The notes: a model not told the origin generated them from the letters alone. A stretch of 64,000 nucleotides of DNA from Carnobacterium viridans (GCF_900102725.1 NZ_FNJW01000008.1:1116001-1180000); one strand, 5' to 3'. Shown: positions 31,975 to 44,285, counted from the stretch's first letter. Translations and numbers: made by a program.

Positions 31975-32112
31975 ATAATCATCTCCTTACTGATATAATA
32001 ACAATTTAATCGAAAAATTCCTATCAATCTGCTTCTTTGGAATTGAAAATAAGGCCATAGCTGTAGACTTAAGTAAGTCTTAGGTCTCTAGTTCATTCTA
32101 AGTTTTAGGTTA

Positions 32113-33027
32113 TTATTCTACTTTTTCCAATTCTGATTTTAAGAAGTTTGCTAATGCTAACATAGCAAACTTCTCTGCTACCTTTTCAGCATCAGCATTG
32201 TAATTGGTGTTTGTATTTACATCGTATGCATGTGCTACTCCATCAGCGTCAAAAATAAATTCAATAGCTGCTACATCAATCTTTTGTTCTTTAAGAAAGT
32301 GTTCATATTGTTTAATTTGTTCACTTGGCAATGAATCAATAATTGTAAATTTATTAACTACGGGCACATCACCAATTTGGCAACTATCTGCTGGGCATAA
32401 TTCAAAGCCGTCACTTGAATCGACTTTTACAGCATAAAAGAATTTCCCACCAATAAACTCTGAACGGACGATCGTTCCGTCGGCTGGCTTGATGTATTCT
32501 TGAATTAAGCTGATACCATCAATTGAATCTTCAAATTCCGAACCAGACACATAAGTTTTTAGTTCTTCAATTGATTGCAGTAAACGAACGCCCAAACCTT
32601 TTCCTGCACGATTGTGCTTGATGATAAATGGAAATTTATTCAATTTTTCAGCTGCTTTAAGGATGTGTTCTTTTCCAACTGCCCCGTATGTCTCAGGTGT
32701 TTGAATCCCATATTTTTGCAAAGCTAAGTGTTGCTTTAATTTACTGACTTCTAATTCAATGGCTTTTGTTCCATTGAACACAACAGCATTACGACTTTCC
32801 AGCCAAGTCAATAGATTATCCGTTAATTCTGGCGCGTATCGATGTCCACGTGTATGAGAAGAAGCACTCATTCGATTATAGAAAATCCCTTCAGGTGGTT
32901 CTTCTTGAATATCGATCAATCCATCAGATAAGTCCCATAATTCATAAGGGGTATTGATTTCATCTAAGCGTGCGGTCAAATGTCTTGTCCAATCGTTATT
33001 TTCATGGATAATATATATTTTTTTCAT
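32113..33027 (-). CDS. ATP-grasp ligase (RimK-like)
   Basis: 304 residues. ATP-grasp features: LALQKYGIQTPETYG, the nucleotide-binding KFPFIIKHNRAGKGLGVRLL, EYIKPADGTIVRSEFIGG and the C-terminal metal-binding AIEFIFDADGVAHAYDVNTN with two N/E ligands. Such enzymes join a carboxylate to an amine or thiol. The substrate is unknown. It follows the dicarboxylate/amino-acid symporter gene by 36 bases and should be co-transcribed, which suggests that an imported acidic amino acid or dicarboxylate is the substrate. Confidence 0.8.
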   Translation of the reverse strand: MKKIYIIHENNDWTRHLTARLDEINTPYELWDLSDGLIDIQEEPPEGIFYNRMSASSHTRGHRYAPELTDNLLTWLESRNAVVFNGTKAIELEVSKLKQHLALQKYGIQTPETYGAVGKEHILKAAEKLNKFPFIIKHNRAGKGLGVRLLQSIEELKTYVSGSEFEDSIDGISLIQEYIKPADGTIVRSEFIGGKFFYAVKVDSSDGFELCPADSCQIGDVPVVNKFTIIDSLPSEQIKQYEHFLKEQKIDVAAIEFIFDADGVAHAYDVNTNTNYNADAEKVAEKFAMLALANFLKSELEKVE

Positions 33028-33063
33028 TTTAATCTCTCCTCATTCATTTTTATGTTTTACTTG

Positions 33064-34326
33064 TTATTTCTCAGCTTCCAAAGCTTCTTTAGTGAAATTT
33101 CTATTTTTCTCATACTCAAATGCAGTTTCTGATTGAGCAATTAGAACTGGTGCTAATGCATTTCCAACAACGTTAACTGCTGACCGGCCCATGTTGATAA
33201 AGAAGTCTACTGAAACCATCAGTGCAACTCCTTCAGCAGGTAAGCCAAGTTGTGTTGCTGCTGCTAACAATACCACTACTGCTCCCGAAGGAACGGCTGC
33301 AATGCCTTTAGTAATGATGGTTAAAAATAAAACAAGCGCGACAATCTCGCCAAATCCTAGTGTTACATCATACATGTTAACAATAAACATTGTTGCTAAG
33401 CTAATATAAACACATGCTCCATCTAAATTAAATGAATAACCAAGCGGGGTTACAAAAGAAGAAACCGCCGGCGATACGCCAAATTTCTTTAAGCGATCAA
33501 TAAGAGATGGCAATACCACGCTTGAGCTGCCTGTCGTGAAAACAAGAACGATCAAATCGCTAATTTCTTTAAGTAATGCGAAGTAGGGTACATGGAAAAA
33601 CCAAGCAATTATTGGAAAAACGAGTAAGACTACGACCATGAACGCAAGGTACGTAAACAAGACGAATTGCCCTAAAGAAAGTAAATTTCCAATACCGTAA
33701 GCAGCTATATCATATGCCAGAAATCCAAATACACCAATTGGAGCAAAAGAAATTGCATAGTCTACCATTTTAAACATCGCCTGCGACCATGATTCAAAAA
33801 ACACAATCACGGGTCTGCCTTTTTCGCCTATAGATACTAAAGACAGCCCTAGAAAAATACCGAAAAAGATAATCGGCAACAGATTGCCATCTGCAAAAGC
33901 TTGAAATAAATTACTTGGTACTATGCTTAGGAAAAAACTTTGAAAATCGATCCCACTTGCTATCCCATTAAGTGACTCAGTCGAAACGTTTCCTGTTTGG
34001 AAGTTACTGCCAATTCCAGTCCATTTCCCTACTAAAACACTCAAAACAATCAATCCTGTTGTTACAGAAAAGAAATAGACAAAAGACTTACCTGCCACTT
34101 TTCCAAAACTTTTAGAATCACTAATATTAACGATAGCCAAAATGATGACTGGAAAAATTAGTGGTACTATAATCATTTGAATCAAGTTCATAAATATCGT
34201 CCCAAGTACTTCTAACTGAAGCCCTACGTTTTTACTGAAATATCCTACAATTATACCTGCCGCAGCCCCAATAATAACTTGCAGCATTAAGCTTGGCTTT
34301 TTCATAATTCTACTGTTTCTTGACAT
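33064..34326 (-). CDS. Dicarboxylate/amino acid:cation symporter (DAACS, GltP-like)
   Basis: 420 residues, multi-span. DAACS landmarks: QMIIVPLIFPVIILAIVNI, the serine-rich reentrant loop TGSSSVVLPSLIDRLKKFG, the TM7-type FNLDGACVYISLATMFIVN and the C-terminal VDFFINMGRSAVNVVGNALA. The family imports glutamate, aspartate or C4-dicarboxylates with sodium or protons. It is preceded by a long leader with operator, small ORF and terminator (34362-34699). Confidence 0.93.
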   Translation of the reverse strand: MSRNSRIMKKPSLMLQVIIGAAAGIIVGYFSKNVGLQLEVLGTIFMNLIQMIIVPLIFPVIILAIVNISDSKSFGKVAGKSFVYFFSVTTGLIVLSVLVGKWTGIGSNFQTGNVSTESLNGIASGIDFQSFFLSIVPSNLFQAFADGNLLPIIFFGIFLGLSLVSIGEKGRPVIVFFESWSQAMFKMVDYAISFAPIGVFGFLAYDIAAYGIGNLLSLGQFVLFTYLAFMVVVLLVFPIIAWFFHVPYFALLKEISDLIVLVFTTGSSSVVLPSLIDRLKKFGVSPAVSSFVTPLGYSFNLDGACVYISLATMFIVNMYDVTLGFGEIVALVLFLTIITKGIAAVPSGAVVVLLAAATQLGLPAEGVALMVSVDFFINMGRSAVNVVGNALAPVLIAQSETAFEYEKNRNFTKEALEAEK

Positions 34327-34361
34327 GATCTATTTTCCTCCAATCGGTTAATAAAGAGTAC

Positions 34362-34395
34362 AAAAAAAGTGCATGAGCGATATACACTCATGCAC
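34362..34395 (-). terminator. Leader terminator (possible attenuator)
   Basis: GTGCATGAG and CTCATGCAC form a nine-pair stem, with seven T on the minus-strand 3' side. It lies 36 bases before the symporter start and after the promoter at 34671-34699, so transcripts must read through it to reach the gene. Confidence 0.8.
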
Positions 34396-34491
34396 AGTTG
34401 GATCACTTTTACAATTAGCGAAAAAACGCCCTAAGTATGCCAAAAAACAGCCTTAGTTGTGTCTTGTCCTTATTGATAGAGCTAACCCTTG

Positions 34492-34596
34492 TTAGTTAAA
34501 TAGGAAAGAAGCTCTAGTAAAAGATGATTGCTGATAACATGAGTGGTGCATACAACATGGACAACACAACACGTTTAGACAGATCATCTTTTTCAT
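34492..34596 (-). CDS. Possible leader peptide (34 residues)
   Basis: ATG 34596 follows a near-perfect AGAAGGAGG. The product would be cysteine-rich (MKKMICLNVLCCPCCMHHSC). A different frame of the same bases, without a start codon, reads more like a protein (EYEKDDLSKRVVLSMLYAPL then MLSAIIFY, stop 34514-34516), so the original gene may have lost one base near its start. Either way a ribosome would be loaded here ahead of the terminator. Confidence 0.35.
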   Translation of the reverse strand: MKKMICLNVLCCPCCMHHSCYQQSSFTRASFLFN

Positions 34597-34640
34597 ATTC
34601 GCTTCCTCCTTCTTAGTTTATTATTTTAGTTTTCTTTAAT

Positions 34641-34654
34641 GGTGAGCGCTCACC
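34641..34654. promoter_or_regulatory. LacI-type operator palindrome
   Basis: GGTGAGCGCTCACC, a perfect 14-base palindrome. Its core GTGAGCGCTCAC is identical to the core of the idealised (symmetric) lac operator. It lies about 10-25 bases downstream of the expected start of transcription of the promoter at 34671-34699, the classical position for repression. Confidence 0.65.
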
Positions 34655-34670
34655 TGATTAAAGTAGACTC

Positions 34671-34699
34671 ATTGTAACAACCTCGAATTTTCTTGTCAA
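34671..34699 (-). promoter_or_regulatory. Sigma-70-type promoter for the symporter leader
   Basis: TTGACA (34694-34699) and TACAAT (34671-34676) on the minus strand, separated by exactly 17 bases. Confidence 0.8.
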
Positions 34700-34740
34700 C
34701 TGTTTATTCTAGTTGAGTAAACTTAAAATTACGCTATGGA

Positions 34741-35664
34741 TTAGTCTATTTTTTCTACAACTACTTTTTTTTGTAAGTTCTCAGCATCTTTGACACTAAA
34801 GGATGAACTATCATTATATTGCACTTTACTGGCTGAACAAGCTGTAGCAAACGTCAGAGCGTCAACAAAAGTTTTTTGTTGTGTTAGAGAAGCTAAAAAC
34901 GAACCGACAAAACAATCACCAGCACCTGTATCATTTTTAACGACTACAGCAGGAGGTTTGATTTGATAAAATTCATTTTCGTGCCCGCATAAACTACCTG
35001 CTCCGCCTTGAGACACAATAACGTAATCAATTGTTTTTGTTAATTCTTTCACCGTTTCTAGGAGCGTTTGACCTTGTTTAGATAGTTCTTCTATTTCAAA
35101 TCGATTTGGTTTAATAAAATCGACACCAAATTTCACAGCTGTTTTTAAAGCTTCACCTGAAAGATCACAAGCAATAAAACAGCCTATTTTGTTTAATAGC
35201 ATCATTAGTTTTTCTAAGTCTTTGATTTCAAAACCTGGTGGCATAGAACCCGCTATCAAAACGGTGTCTTCCGCTCCCACCTTTTCTTCAATTTTATCAA
35301 ATAATAAAGATTTAGCATAACTAGAAACGTCATATCCTTTTTCAGTAATCAGAATACTGCCGCTGATTCCTTTTTCTAAGATGACATAACTTTCTCTTGT
35401 TGGTTTGCCATAGATTTCTACAAAGTCGTGGTTGATATTTTTTTGTTCCAATATTTTATCTAATTGTCCTTTATTGGTCGTGCCACAAAAACCTAATGCT
35501 TGATTTTCCACGCCTAATTTACTCATAGCAAAGGAACCATGATGCCCTTTACCTCCTATATCATAAGCAATACTCTCCAAGCGATTGTTCTTTTCTTTGG
35601 TCAGCTCTCCATCAAGATGCAACAAACGATCAATAGTTGGGTTTAAAGTGATGGTATAAATCAT
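34741..35664 (-). CDS. PfkB-family sugar kinase (1-phosphofructokinase/tagatose-6-phosphate kinase type)
   Basis: 307 residues from ATG 35664 behind AGGAGG. MIYTITLNPTIDRLLHLDGE at the start, the sugar-binding YDIGGKGHHGSFAMSKLGV and the ATP/anion-hole motif NDTGAGDCFVGSFLASL with catalytic aspartate identify the hexose-phosphate branch of PfkB. It would phosphorylate fructose-1-phosphate or tagatose-6-phosphate. It follows the alpha-glucoside operon but a terminator (35736-35766) separates them. Confidence 0.85.
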   Translation of the reverse strand: MIYTITLNPTIDRLLHLDGELTKEKNNRLESIAYDIGGKGHHGSFAMSKLGVENQALGFCGTTNKGQLDKILEQKNINHDFVEIYGKPTRESYVILEKGISGSILITEKGYDVSSYAKSLLFDKIEEKVGAEDTVLIAGSMPPGFEIKDLEKLMMLLNKIGCFIACDLSGEALKTAVKFGVDFIKPNRFEIEELSKQGQTLLETVKELTKTIDYVIVSQGGAGSLCGHENEFYQIKPPAVVVKNDTGAGDCFVGSFLASLTQQKTFVDALTFATACSASKVQYNDSSSFSVKDAENLQKKVVVEKID

Positions 35665-35735
35665 TGAATATCCTCCTTTTTTTGAAGCAGATGAGTTCAT
35701 TTATGACTTATTATACCATTTAACTAAAACGATCC

Positions 35736-35766
35736 ATAAAAAAACCACTGTTTAAAGTGGTTTTAC
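35736..35766 (-). terminator. Terminator of the alpha-glucoside operon
   Basis: AAAACCACT pairs with AGTGGTTTT; the T run follows on the minus strand. Confidence 0.8.
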
Positions 35767-35777
35767 TCAACTATTTT

Positions 35778-36245
35778 TCAGGATAAGGTAATTCTTATAA
35801 ACGCAAAACATACGAATAGCGATATCACTGCTAAAACACCAATAATTATTGTTAATAATAGCGGCAAATTTGGTACTGCAACTTCTTTGTTTTCCTTTAA
35901 AACTATCCCTTGCTTTATAGACATATAGCCTAGAATAATGGCTACAATATTTCCTGTCATTAGATTACTTGCCATAAAAGCAATCATCGTCCGCTTCCAA
36001 ATTTTTTCACTTGGTTGATTTTGTGCCATAGACAATACCGCAGACCAGAAAAATGACAGCAAAGCAATTAACAACATAACTGGATTGATTGGCTGACTTG
36101 TTAAATACATAGCAAAGCTTTCGCCTCGTAATCCAGCGTTTACAGCAAAATAAACAAAGAACAGAATCGGAGCTAAAATTAAGTACACTCGTAAAAAGAG
36201 CGCTGGCTGAACTTTATTTTGCAATAGAGATAACTGAGGTTTCAT
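35778..36245 (-). CDS. Four-span membrane protein in the alpha-glucoside operon
   Basis: 155 residues with four hydrophobic segments (LRVYLILAPILFFVYFAV, VMLLIALLSFFWSAVL, MIAFMASNLMTGNIVAIILG, LLLTIIIGVLAVISLFVCFA). The ATG follows the RpiR stop codon without a gap (TAAATG), so translation is coupled. No family recognised; role in sugar use is inferred only from position. Confidence 0.6.
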   Translation of the reverse strand: MKPQLSLLQNKVQPALFLRVYLILAPILFFVYFAVNAGLRGESFAMYLTSQPINPVMLLIALLSFFWSAVLSMAQNQPSEKIWKRTMIAFMASNLMTGNIVAIILGYMSIKQGIVLKENKEVAVPNLPLLLTIIIGVLAVISLFVCFAFIRITLS

Positions 36246-37025
36246 TTACTCAACCTGCCTTTCTGATTCATTATTTTGATAAAAATCAAGATACGATCTG
36301 AACAGAGAGTCCGTAACCTGAAAAAGTGAGAAGAAAGAAAAGATATCTTCACCATTTAAAACAATTGGTGTAGCTTGAAAATAAAGATTATGTGTTGCCA
36401 TAGAAGCCAAATTGTTATTTCTTAGGCTAGTAATAGATAAAATAGGAATTTCTTTTAGTTTAAGCAGAGTCATTTCATCTTTTACTTCCTGAATATCTCC
36501 GCTTAAAGATAAAACAATTAATAAATCTCCTTCCGTAAACGTTGATGCTGCTGCCATTTGCAGCTCTTTTTGAGCGGATAGAAGAATCAAAAACTTTTCT
36601 AACGGCACCATATTTCGCCTAAAATCGGAAAGAACATCTCTTTGTCCCCAACCTGTTCCATAACAAAAAATCCGTTTGGCAGAATGAATTTCCTTTAACA
36701 TAGGAACAACGTCTGTTTGATTAAATAACTTTGCAGTTGCCTTACTATCTTCACTTTGCAGTGAACTAAAATTCACTTGAGCCTCATTCCTTTGTGTATA
36801 ATCGGAATCCTTTTTCAAACTATATTTAAATTCACTAAACCCTGAGAAGCCTAATTTCTTTGCTAACCTCACAATGGACGATTTTGAAGTAAGTGTTTTC
36901 TGTGCCAATTCAACAATCGGCATCGTTTGGCATTTATTTTTATGTTTCATAATGTATGATATAATTTGCAAGTCATTTTCATTTAATTCATGAAAATGCT
37001 GGTTCACGAGCACTTCTAAATCCAA
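36246..37025 (-). CDS. MurR/RpiR-family regulator
   Basis: 259 residues from a TTG start six bases after GGGAGAG. N-terminal helix-turn-helix (IVELAQKTLTSKSSIVRLAK then KLGFSGFSEFKYSL) and a C-terminal SIS sugar-phosphate domain (IFCYGTGWGQRDVLSDFRRN, LLIVLSLSGDIQEVKDEM). Expected to sense a phosphosugar from the upstream PTS/GH4 genes and control this operon. A hairpin terminator lies between it and the GH4 gene. Confidence 0.88.
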   Translation of the reverse strand: MDLEVLVNQHFHELNENDLQIISYIMKHKNKCQTMPIVELAQKTLTSKSSIVRLAKKLGFSGFSEFKYSLKKDSDYTQRNEAQVNFSSLQSEDSKATAKLFNQTDVVPMLKEIHSAKRIFCYGTGWGQRDVLSDFRRNMVPLEKFLILLSAQKELQMAAASTFTEGDLLIVLSLSGDIQEVKDEMTLLKLKEIPILSITSLRNNNLASMATHNLYFQATPIVLNGEDIFSFFSLFQVTDSLFRSYLDFYQNNESERQVE

Positions 37026-37052
37026 GTAAATCTCTCCCTGCTATTTGCAATG

Positions 37053-37092
37053 TATAAAAACATGAAGAATATCTTTTCTCCATGTTTTTATA
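37053..37092 (-). terminator. Hairpin between the GH4 and rpiR-type genes
   Basis: TATAAAAACATG pairs with CATGTTTTTATA. It may lower expression of the distal regulator and membrane genes. Confidence 0.65.
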
Positions 37093-37114
37093 TACACTAT
37101 TATAGCATAGCTGA

Positions 37115-40113
<2,999 letters not shown>

Positions 40114-40140
40114 TATATTTTCATCTCCTTATTCTTTTTA

Positions 40141-40154
40141 TGGAATCGCTTCCA
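40141..40154. promoter_or_regulatory. Catabolite-responsive element (cre) of the alpha-glucoside operon
   Basis: TGGAATCGCTTCCA; on the coding strand TGGAAGCGATTCCA. It fits the CcpA consensus TGWAANCGNTNWCA in the conserved positions and is fully palindromic except the centre. It lies between promoter and ribosome binding site, so carbon repression is expected. Confidence 0.75.
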
Positions 40155-40260
40155 TAAACAAACTATACCACCGACTATTTTTTTCTTCAATCCTCTGACC
40201 GTCAAAAAAGTCTGCATTCCTTAATAGGTACTTTTTTCATTTCCTGGGAAATTTCCCATT

Positions 40261-40290
40261 AAAAAAAGGCTGAAATAGCTCCCAGCCTCT
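40261..40290 (-). terminator. Terminator of the MFS exporter gene
   Basis: AGGCTG and CAGCCT form a short stem with seven T on the minus-strand 3' side, 160 bases beyond the stop codon. The 160 bases between hold no gene. Confidence 0.6.
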
Positions 40291-40451
40291 TTCCTACGCA
40301 TCAAATGTAAAAAAGGATTTTATTCAAGTTTATTGATTATATAGTCATAGAATAAGGTTCTATTTAACTAATAAGATACCTTTATTGATTATGCAAGTGC
40401 AAAGTACTCGTTTTAGTTAAAGTGATTTTAGCCTATCTGCTTTTTTAAACA

Positions 40452-41888
40452 TTAATTATTTTCAATTAATTTTCCTTTAGGTAAAAACGGTTTTTCCTTG
40501 ATAAACAATGTCATAATGAAAGCTACTAATGATAGTAGTCCAACTAATTTAAAGACCATTTGAAAACCAGCTAAATCAGCTAGTTGTCCTGTAACATGTT
40601 CTGCTAGTTTATTTTGAGAAACAAGCATCATCACAACAACAAACAACGCTGTTCCCATTGATCCAGCTAATTGGCGTTGAGTATTAAACATTGCTGCAGC
40701 ATGGGAAGCTAACTCTAGAGGAACAGCATTGAACGCTGCTGTTTGAATAGGCATCAACGTTAATGCAAAACCTAACGTACGAACCATTTGCAGTATTACA
40801 ATAATATAGATAGGTGTATTAATATTTATTAAACCAATAACAAAAGTTCCAACTGTGACCAACATTAATCCACTCATAGCTAATTTTTTAGAACCATATT
40901 TATCAAACATTCTACCAGTGATGGGACTCATAACAGCCATAACGAGTGAACCTGGCAAAAGAATCATTCCTGATTCCATCGGTGTCATTCCACGTATCGT
41001 TTGGAAGTAAATGGGCAATAAAATTATAGCCCCATACATTCCCGCTGTTAATACGAATGAAATAATGATGTTTAAACGGTATCCTCTGTATTTAAATATA
41101 CCAAAGTTTAATAAAGGCTCTTTTGAATGATTGCATCGGTTAACCAGTAAAATTAAAGCTATAATCCCAACAACTAAAGGTAAGGCTACATTAATACTCA
41201 TGAAATCATGTGAAGATGCATTGCTAAGACCGAATAATAGACCGCCAAAACCTAATGTTGAATAGATGACACTGATTAAATCTAATTTAGGGCGACCTAC
41301 TTCACCAACATTTTTCAAGACGAAGAAGGCAACTACAACATCTAAAATGGCGAATGGTAAGATAAAGTAGAACAACATATTCCAGTGGTAATTTTGCACT
41401 ACCCATCCAGAGAATGTTGGCCCAATTGCTGGAGCGAAGTTCATCGCTAAACCAATCAACCCCATTGCTGAGCCTCTTTTTTCAATTGGGAAAAGATACA
41501 ATACCACAATCATTTGTAGCGGCAAAATAATTCCTGCTCCTATTGCTTGAATCATTCTTCCAACAATCAATACACTATAAACACTAGAAGTGGCAGCAAC
41601 AAGTGTTCCGATTGAAAAAACAATCATTGAAAAGAGATACAACTGACGTGTGGTAAATCGATTTACCAGATAGGCTGTAATTGGCACCATGATTCCATTG
41701 ATTAACATATAAGCAGTTGTTAACCACTGACCTTGTGTAGCTGTGATTGAAAATTCTTTCATAATACTTGGTAAAGCTGTACTCATAAGAGTTTGATTTA
41801 GTATAGTCACGAATGACCCCATCAAAATAACTCCTAAAATTGATATAACATGTCCAAATGACATATCTTGATTTTCTTCTTGAACCAT
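40452..41888 (-). CDS. MFS drug exporter, DHA2 family (14 spans)
   Basis: 478 residues. Motif C-like region ALGAGIILPLQMIVVLYLFP is seen as IGAGIILPLQMIVV with GPTFSGWVVQNYHWNMLFYF, and motif A as NRFTTRQLY. LPSIMKEFSITATQGQWLTT is typical of EmrB/QacA-type exporters. About 14 hydrophobic segments. It probably expels drugs or other amphipathic compounds with proton influx. Single-gene unit. Confidence 0.9.
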   Translation of the reverse strand: MVQEENQDMSFGHVISILGVILMGSFVTILNQTLMSTALPSIMKEFSITATQGQWLTTAYMLINGIMVPITAYLVNRFTTRQLYLFSMIVFSIGTLVAATSSVYSVLIVGRMIQAIGAGIILPLQMIVVLYLFPIEKRGSAMGLIGLAMNFAPAIGPTFSGWVVQNYHWNMLFYFILPFAILDVVVAFFVLKNVGEVGRPKLDLISVIYSTLGFGGLLFGLSNASSHDFMSINVALPLVVGIIALILLVNRCNHSKEPLLNFGIFKYRGYRLNIIISFVLTAGMYGAIILLPIYFQTIRGMTPMESGMILLPGSLVMAVMSPITGRMFDKYGSKKLAMSGLMLVTVGTFVIGLININTPIYIIVILQMVRTLGFALTLMPIQTAAFNAVPLELASHAAAMFNTQRQLAGSMGTALFVVVMMLVSQNKLAEHVTGQLADLAGFQMVFKLVGLLSLVAFIMTLFIKEKPFLPKGKLIENN

Positions 41889-42000
41889 TACTATTTCCCC
41901 TTTATTTAATGTTTGTAAGCTAAACCTTCTTTATAAATCGAATATCTAAAAGGAAGGTGCTCTAAAATAGCTTATTTTTTCAATTTAAATCCTGTAGTGC

Positions 42001-42056
42001 TATACTAAATAGTGAAAGGTTCACTGCCCATATAATTGGGTTGAGCTTTCCTATTT
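42001..42056 (+). promoter_or_regulatory. Promoter and 5' leader hairpin of fda
   Basis: A -10 box TATACT (42001-42006) is followed immediately by an extended imperfect hairpin. AAATAG.GAAAG (42007-42018) pairs with CTTTC.CTATTT (42046-42056), and CCCA pairs inside with TGGG. The hairpin would lie at the extreme 5' end of the message, where it could protect it or regulate translation. Confidence 0.5.
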
Positions 42057-42090
42057 ACTGTTCTTAAAACTAATCTAAGGAGCTGAAATT

Positions 42091-42978
42091 ATGCAAAAAG
42101 AACAATTCGAACGAATGAAAAACGGACAAGGATTTATTGCAGCATTGGACCAAAGTGGCGGAAGTACTCCAAAAGCTTTAGAACTTTACGGCATTGCACC
42201 TGACGCATATTCAAATGAAACTGAGATGTTTGATTTAGTCCATGACATGCGAACTCGTCTCATGACTTCTCCAGCTTTTAATTCTGATTCAATCTTAGGT
42301 GCTATTTTATTTGAGCAAACAATGGATCGCAAAGTAGAAGACCTTTATACAGCCGATTATTTATGGGAGAAGAAAGGCGTAGTTCCTTTCTTAAAAGTCG
42401 ATAAAGGTTTAGCAGAAGAAACTGACGGTGTTCAGTTAATGAAACCTAACCCTAACTTAGATGAATTATTGCACAGAGCTAATGAACGCCATATTTTCGG
42501 AACAAAAATGCGTTCATTAATTAAAGAAGCTAACCCTGAAGCTATTAAAAAAGTTGTTGACCAACAATTCGAAGTTGGAAAACAAATCATTGCAGCAGGT
42601 CTTGTTCCAATCATTGAACCAGAAGTGGATATTAACAGCAAAGACAAAGAGAAGTCTGAAGCTCTCTTAAAAAATGAGATTCTATCTCAACTAGATAATT
42701 TAAGCGAATCAGATAATGTCATGTTAAAACTCTCTATTCCTACAATTGATAATTTTTACGAAGAATTGATTGAACATCCTAGAGTTGTGCGAGTAGTCGC
42801 TCTTTCAGGTGGTTATACACGTGAAAAAGCTGATGAAGCTTTAGCACGTAATCATGGATTGATCGCTAGTTTTTCAAGAGCTTTATCTGAGGGGTTAAGC
42901 GCTAGTCAGTCAGACGAAGAATATAATGCCTTATTAAAGGAATCCATCAAACAAATTTACAACGCCTCTATCACTTGA
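42091..42978 (+). CDS. fda: Class I fructose-bisphosphate aldolase
   Basis: 295 residues. The class I type used by staphylococci and some lactobacilli is recognised from [62 protein letters not shown] and [17 protein letters not shown], which contains the Schiff-base lysine region. It splits fructose-1,6-bisphosphate to triose phosphates without a metal. AAGGAG precedes the ATG. Confidence 0.95.
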   Translation: MQKEQFERMKNGQGFIAALDQSGGSTPKALELYGIAPDAYSNETEMFDLVHDMRTRLMTSPAFNSDSILGAILFEQTMDRKVEDLYTADYLWEKKGVVPFLKVDKGLAEETDGVQLMKPNPNLDELLHRANERHIFGTKMRSLIKEANPEAIKKVVDQQFEVGKQIIAAGLVPIIEPEVDINSKDKEKSEALLKNEILSQLDNLSESDNVMLKLSIPTIDNFYEELIEHPRVVRVVALSGGYTREKADEALARNHGLIASFSRALSEGLSASQSDEEYNALLKESIKQIYNASIT

Positions 42979-43004
42979 TTATAAGTGACGCGAAGCAATA
43001 GAAT

Positions 43005-43055
43005 AAACACAACGCTTAACAGAGGAAAGCCCTCTGACTTACGCGTTGTGTTTTT
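43005..43055 (+). terminator. Terminator of fda
   Basis: AACACAACGC pairs with GCGTTGTGTT, with an inner AGAGG/CCTCT stem and T run. Confidence 0.85.
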
Positions 43056-43083
43056 ACTTTGTATACTATACTCTTGTTTATAT

Positions 43084-43136
43084 AAAAAATCAAAAAGCTA
43101 ACTTCAAAAATAGAAGTTAGCTTTTTAGATTTTTTA
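43084..43136. terminator. Bidirectional terminator
   Basis: AAAAAGCTAACTTC pairs with GAAGTTAGCTTTTT, with A/T runs on both sides, just after the stop of the phosphoesterase gene on the minus strand. Confidence 0.85.
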
Positions 43137-43146
43137 TTTGAATCAT

Positions 43147-44073
43147 TTATAATGTACTATTATTTTTGTTCCAGCCTTCCAATCGCATATCAAATTCTTC
43201 GATTGGCTCTGGTCCTCGCATCGTATCTTTTTCGATAGTTAAAACACCATTTTTATTTACTTTGGTTTCCCAACGCACTAGTTGAACTTGACCTTCAGTT
43301 ATTTCAATTCCCGTAATAATCGTAGGATAAACGCAGCAACCGGTGTTGAAATAAGGAAGGTCTTTATCTTTCGGGTACTTAAATCGGTGGGTATGACCGC
43401 AGATAAGCATGATTTTGTTTTTTTTGATCCATTTTCCAAAATTTTTCTCAATTTTATGTCTTTTCGTTACATTTTTTACCGGACTTGAAGGGTTTCGAAT
43501 ACCAAACCCATGCAGAAAGCGCCAAAAGAATTTTAAAGATAGCATAGTGAAAAAAGCAAATTGATCATTAGGTGCATCACCTTGATGTCCATGTACCGTC
43601 AAAATTTCTTGTCCTGTTTTTTTGTATCTTAATACGAGTGATTCAACAGGTTTAAGCCCTTTTAAAAAATCAAAAAACTCTTCTGTGTATTCATCGTAAT
43701 TTGTGTAATAATTCTTTTCAACAAATTTTGGATTTTTTAAAGCAATATCATGATTGCCATACAGCTTTATTAAACGATCATCATCAAAAAATTTTTTTAT
43801 GAGGTCGAATACTTTATCATGCGCATTTTTTGTATAAGTAAAATCAGAATATTCAAGCATCTCATCTCCATCTCCAGCTTCAATATAAGTAAATCCGTTA
43901 TTATAATAATAATTTAATGCATGAAGAAAGGTATTTCGATTTCGCGTGAACTCATCTGATATACTTCCATTACCTCGATGGATGTCACTAAAAAAAATAT
44001 ATTTAGAATTCTCATCAAATTCTTCCACTCTAGCCTTTTCGTATGCTTCAGTTAATCGTCTATCTGTGAACAT
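43147..44073 (-). CDS. Calcineurin-like metallophosphoesterase
   Basis: 308 residues from ATG 44073, six bases after GGGGTG. The five metal-binding motifs appear in order: FFSDIHRGNG (DxH), EAGDGDEMLE (GDxxE), LYGNHD (GNHD), VHGHQGDAP and CGHTHRF (GHTH). It should hydrolyse a phosphomonoester or diester with two metal ions; UDP-diacylglucosamine hydrolase-like or nucleotide substrates are possible but not shown. Confidence 0.88.
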   Translation of the reverse strand: MFTDRRLTEAYEKARVEEFDENSKYIFFSDIHRGNGSISDEFTRNRNTFLHALNYYYNNGFTYIEAGDGDEMLEYSDFTYTKNAHDKVFDLIKKFFDDDRLIKLYGNHDIALKNPKFVEKNYYTNYDEYTEEFFDFLKGLKPVESLVLRYKKTGQEILTVHGHQGDAPNDQFAFFTMLSLKFFWRFLHGFGIRNPSSPVKNVTKRHKIEKNFGKWIKKNKIMLICGHTHRFKYPKDKDLPYFNTGCCVYPTIITGIEITEGQVQLVRWETKVNKNGVLTIEKDTMRGPEPIEEFDMRLEGWNKNNSTL

Positions 44074-44213
44074 TTTTTTCACCCCATAATCAGTTGTCAT
44101 CCTTTTGCATAAGCAACTGAATTGATATCCCTCTTATCAGTATACTTTATCTGGTCTAGTAAAAAAAATAATTGCTTTCCAATTTTTTATAGACTAAGAA
44201 TTTGAGCCTATGC

Positions 44214-44264
44214 AAAAACGCGCGGATGTATGTTTACTTGAAACAGGCATCCGCGCGTTTTTTA
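44214..44264. terminator. Bidirectional hairpin terminator
   Basis: AAAAACGCGCGGATG pairs with CATCCGCGCGTTTTT. It lies in the gap right of the phosphoesterase promoter. Confidence 0.8.
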
Positions 44265-44285
44265 TTATTTTGGTCCTATATTTTT

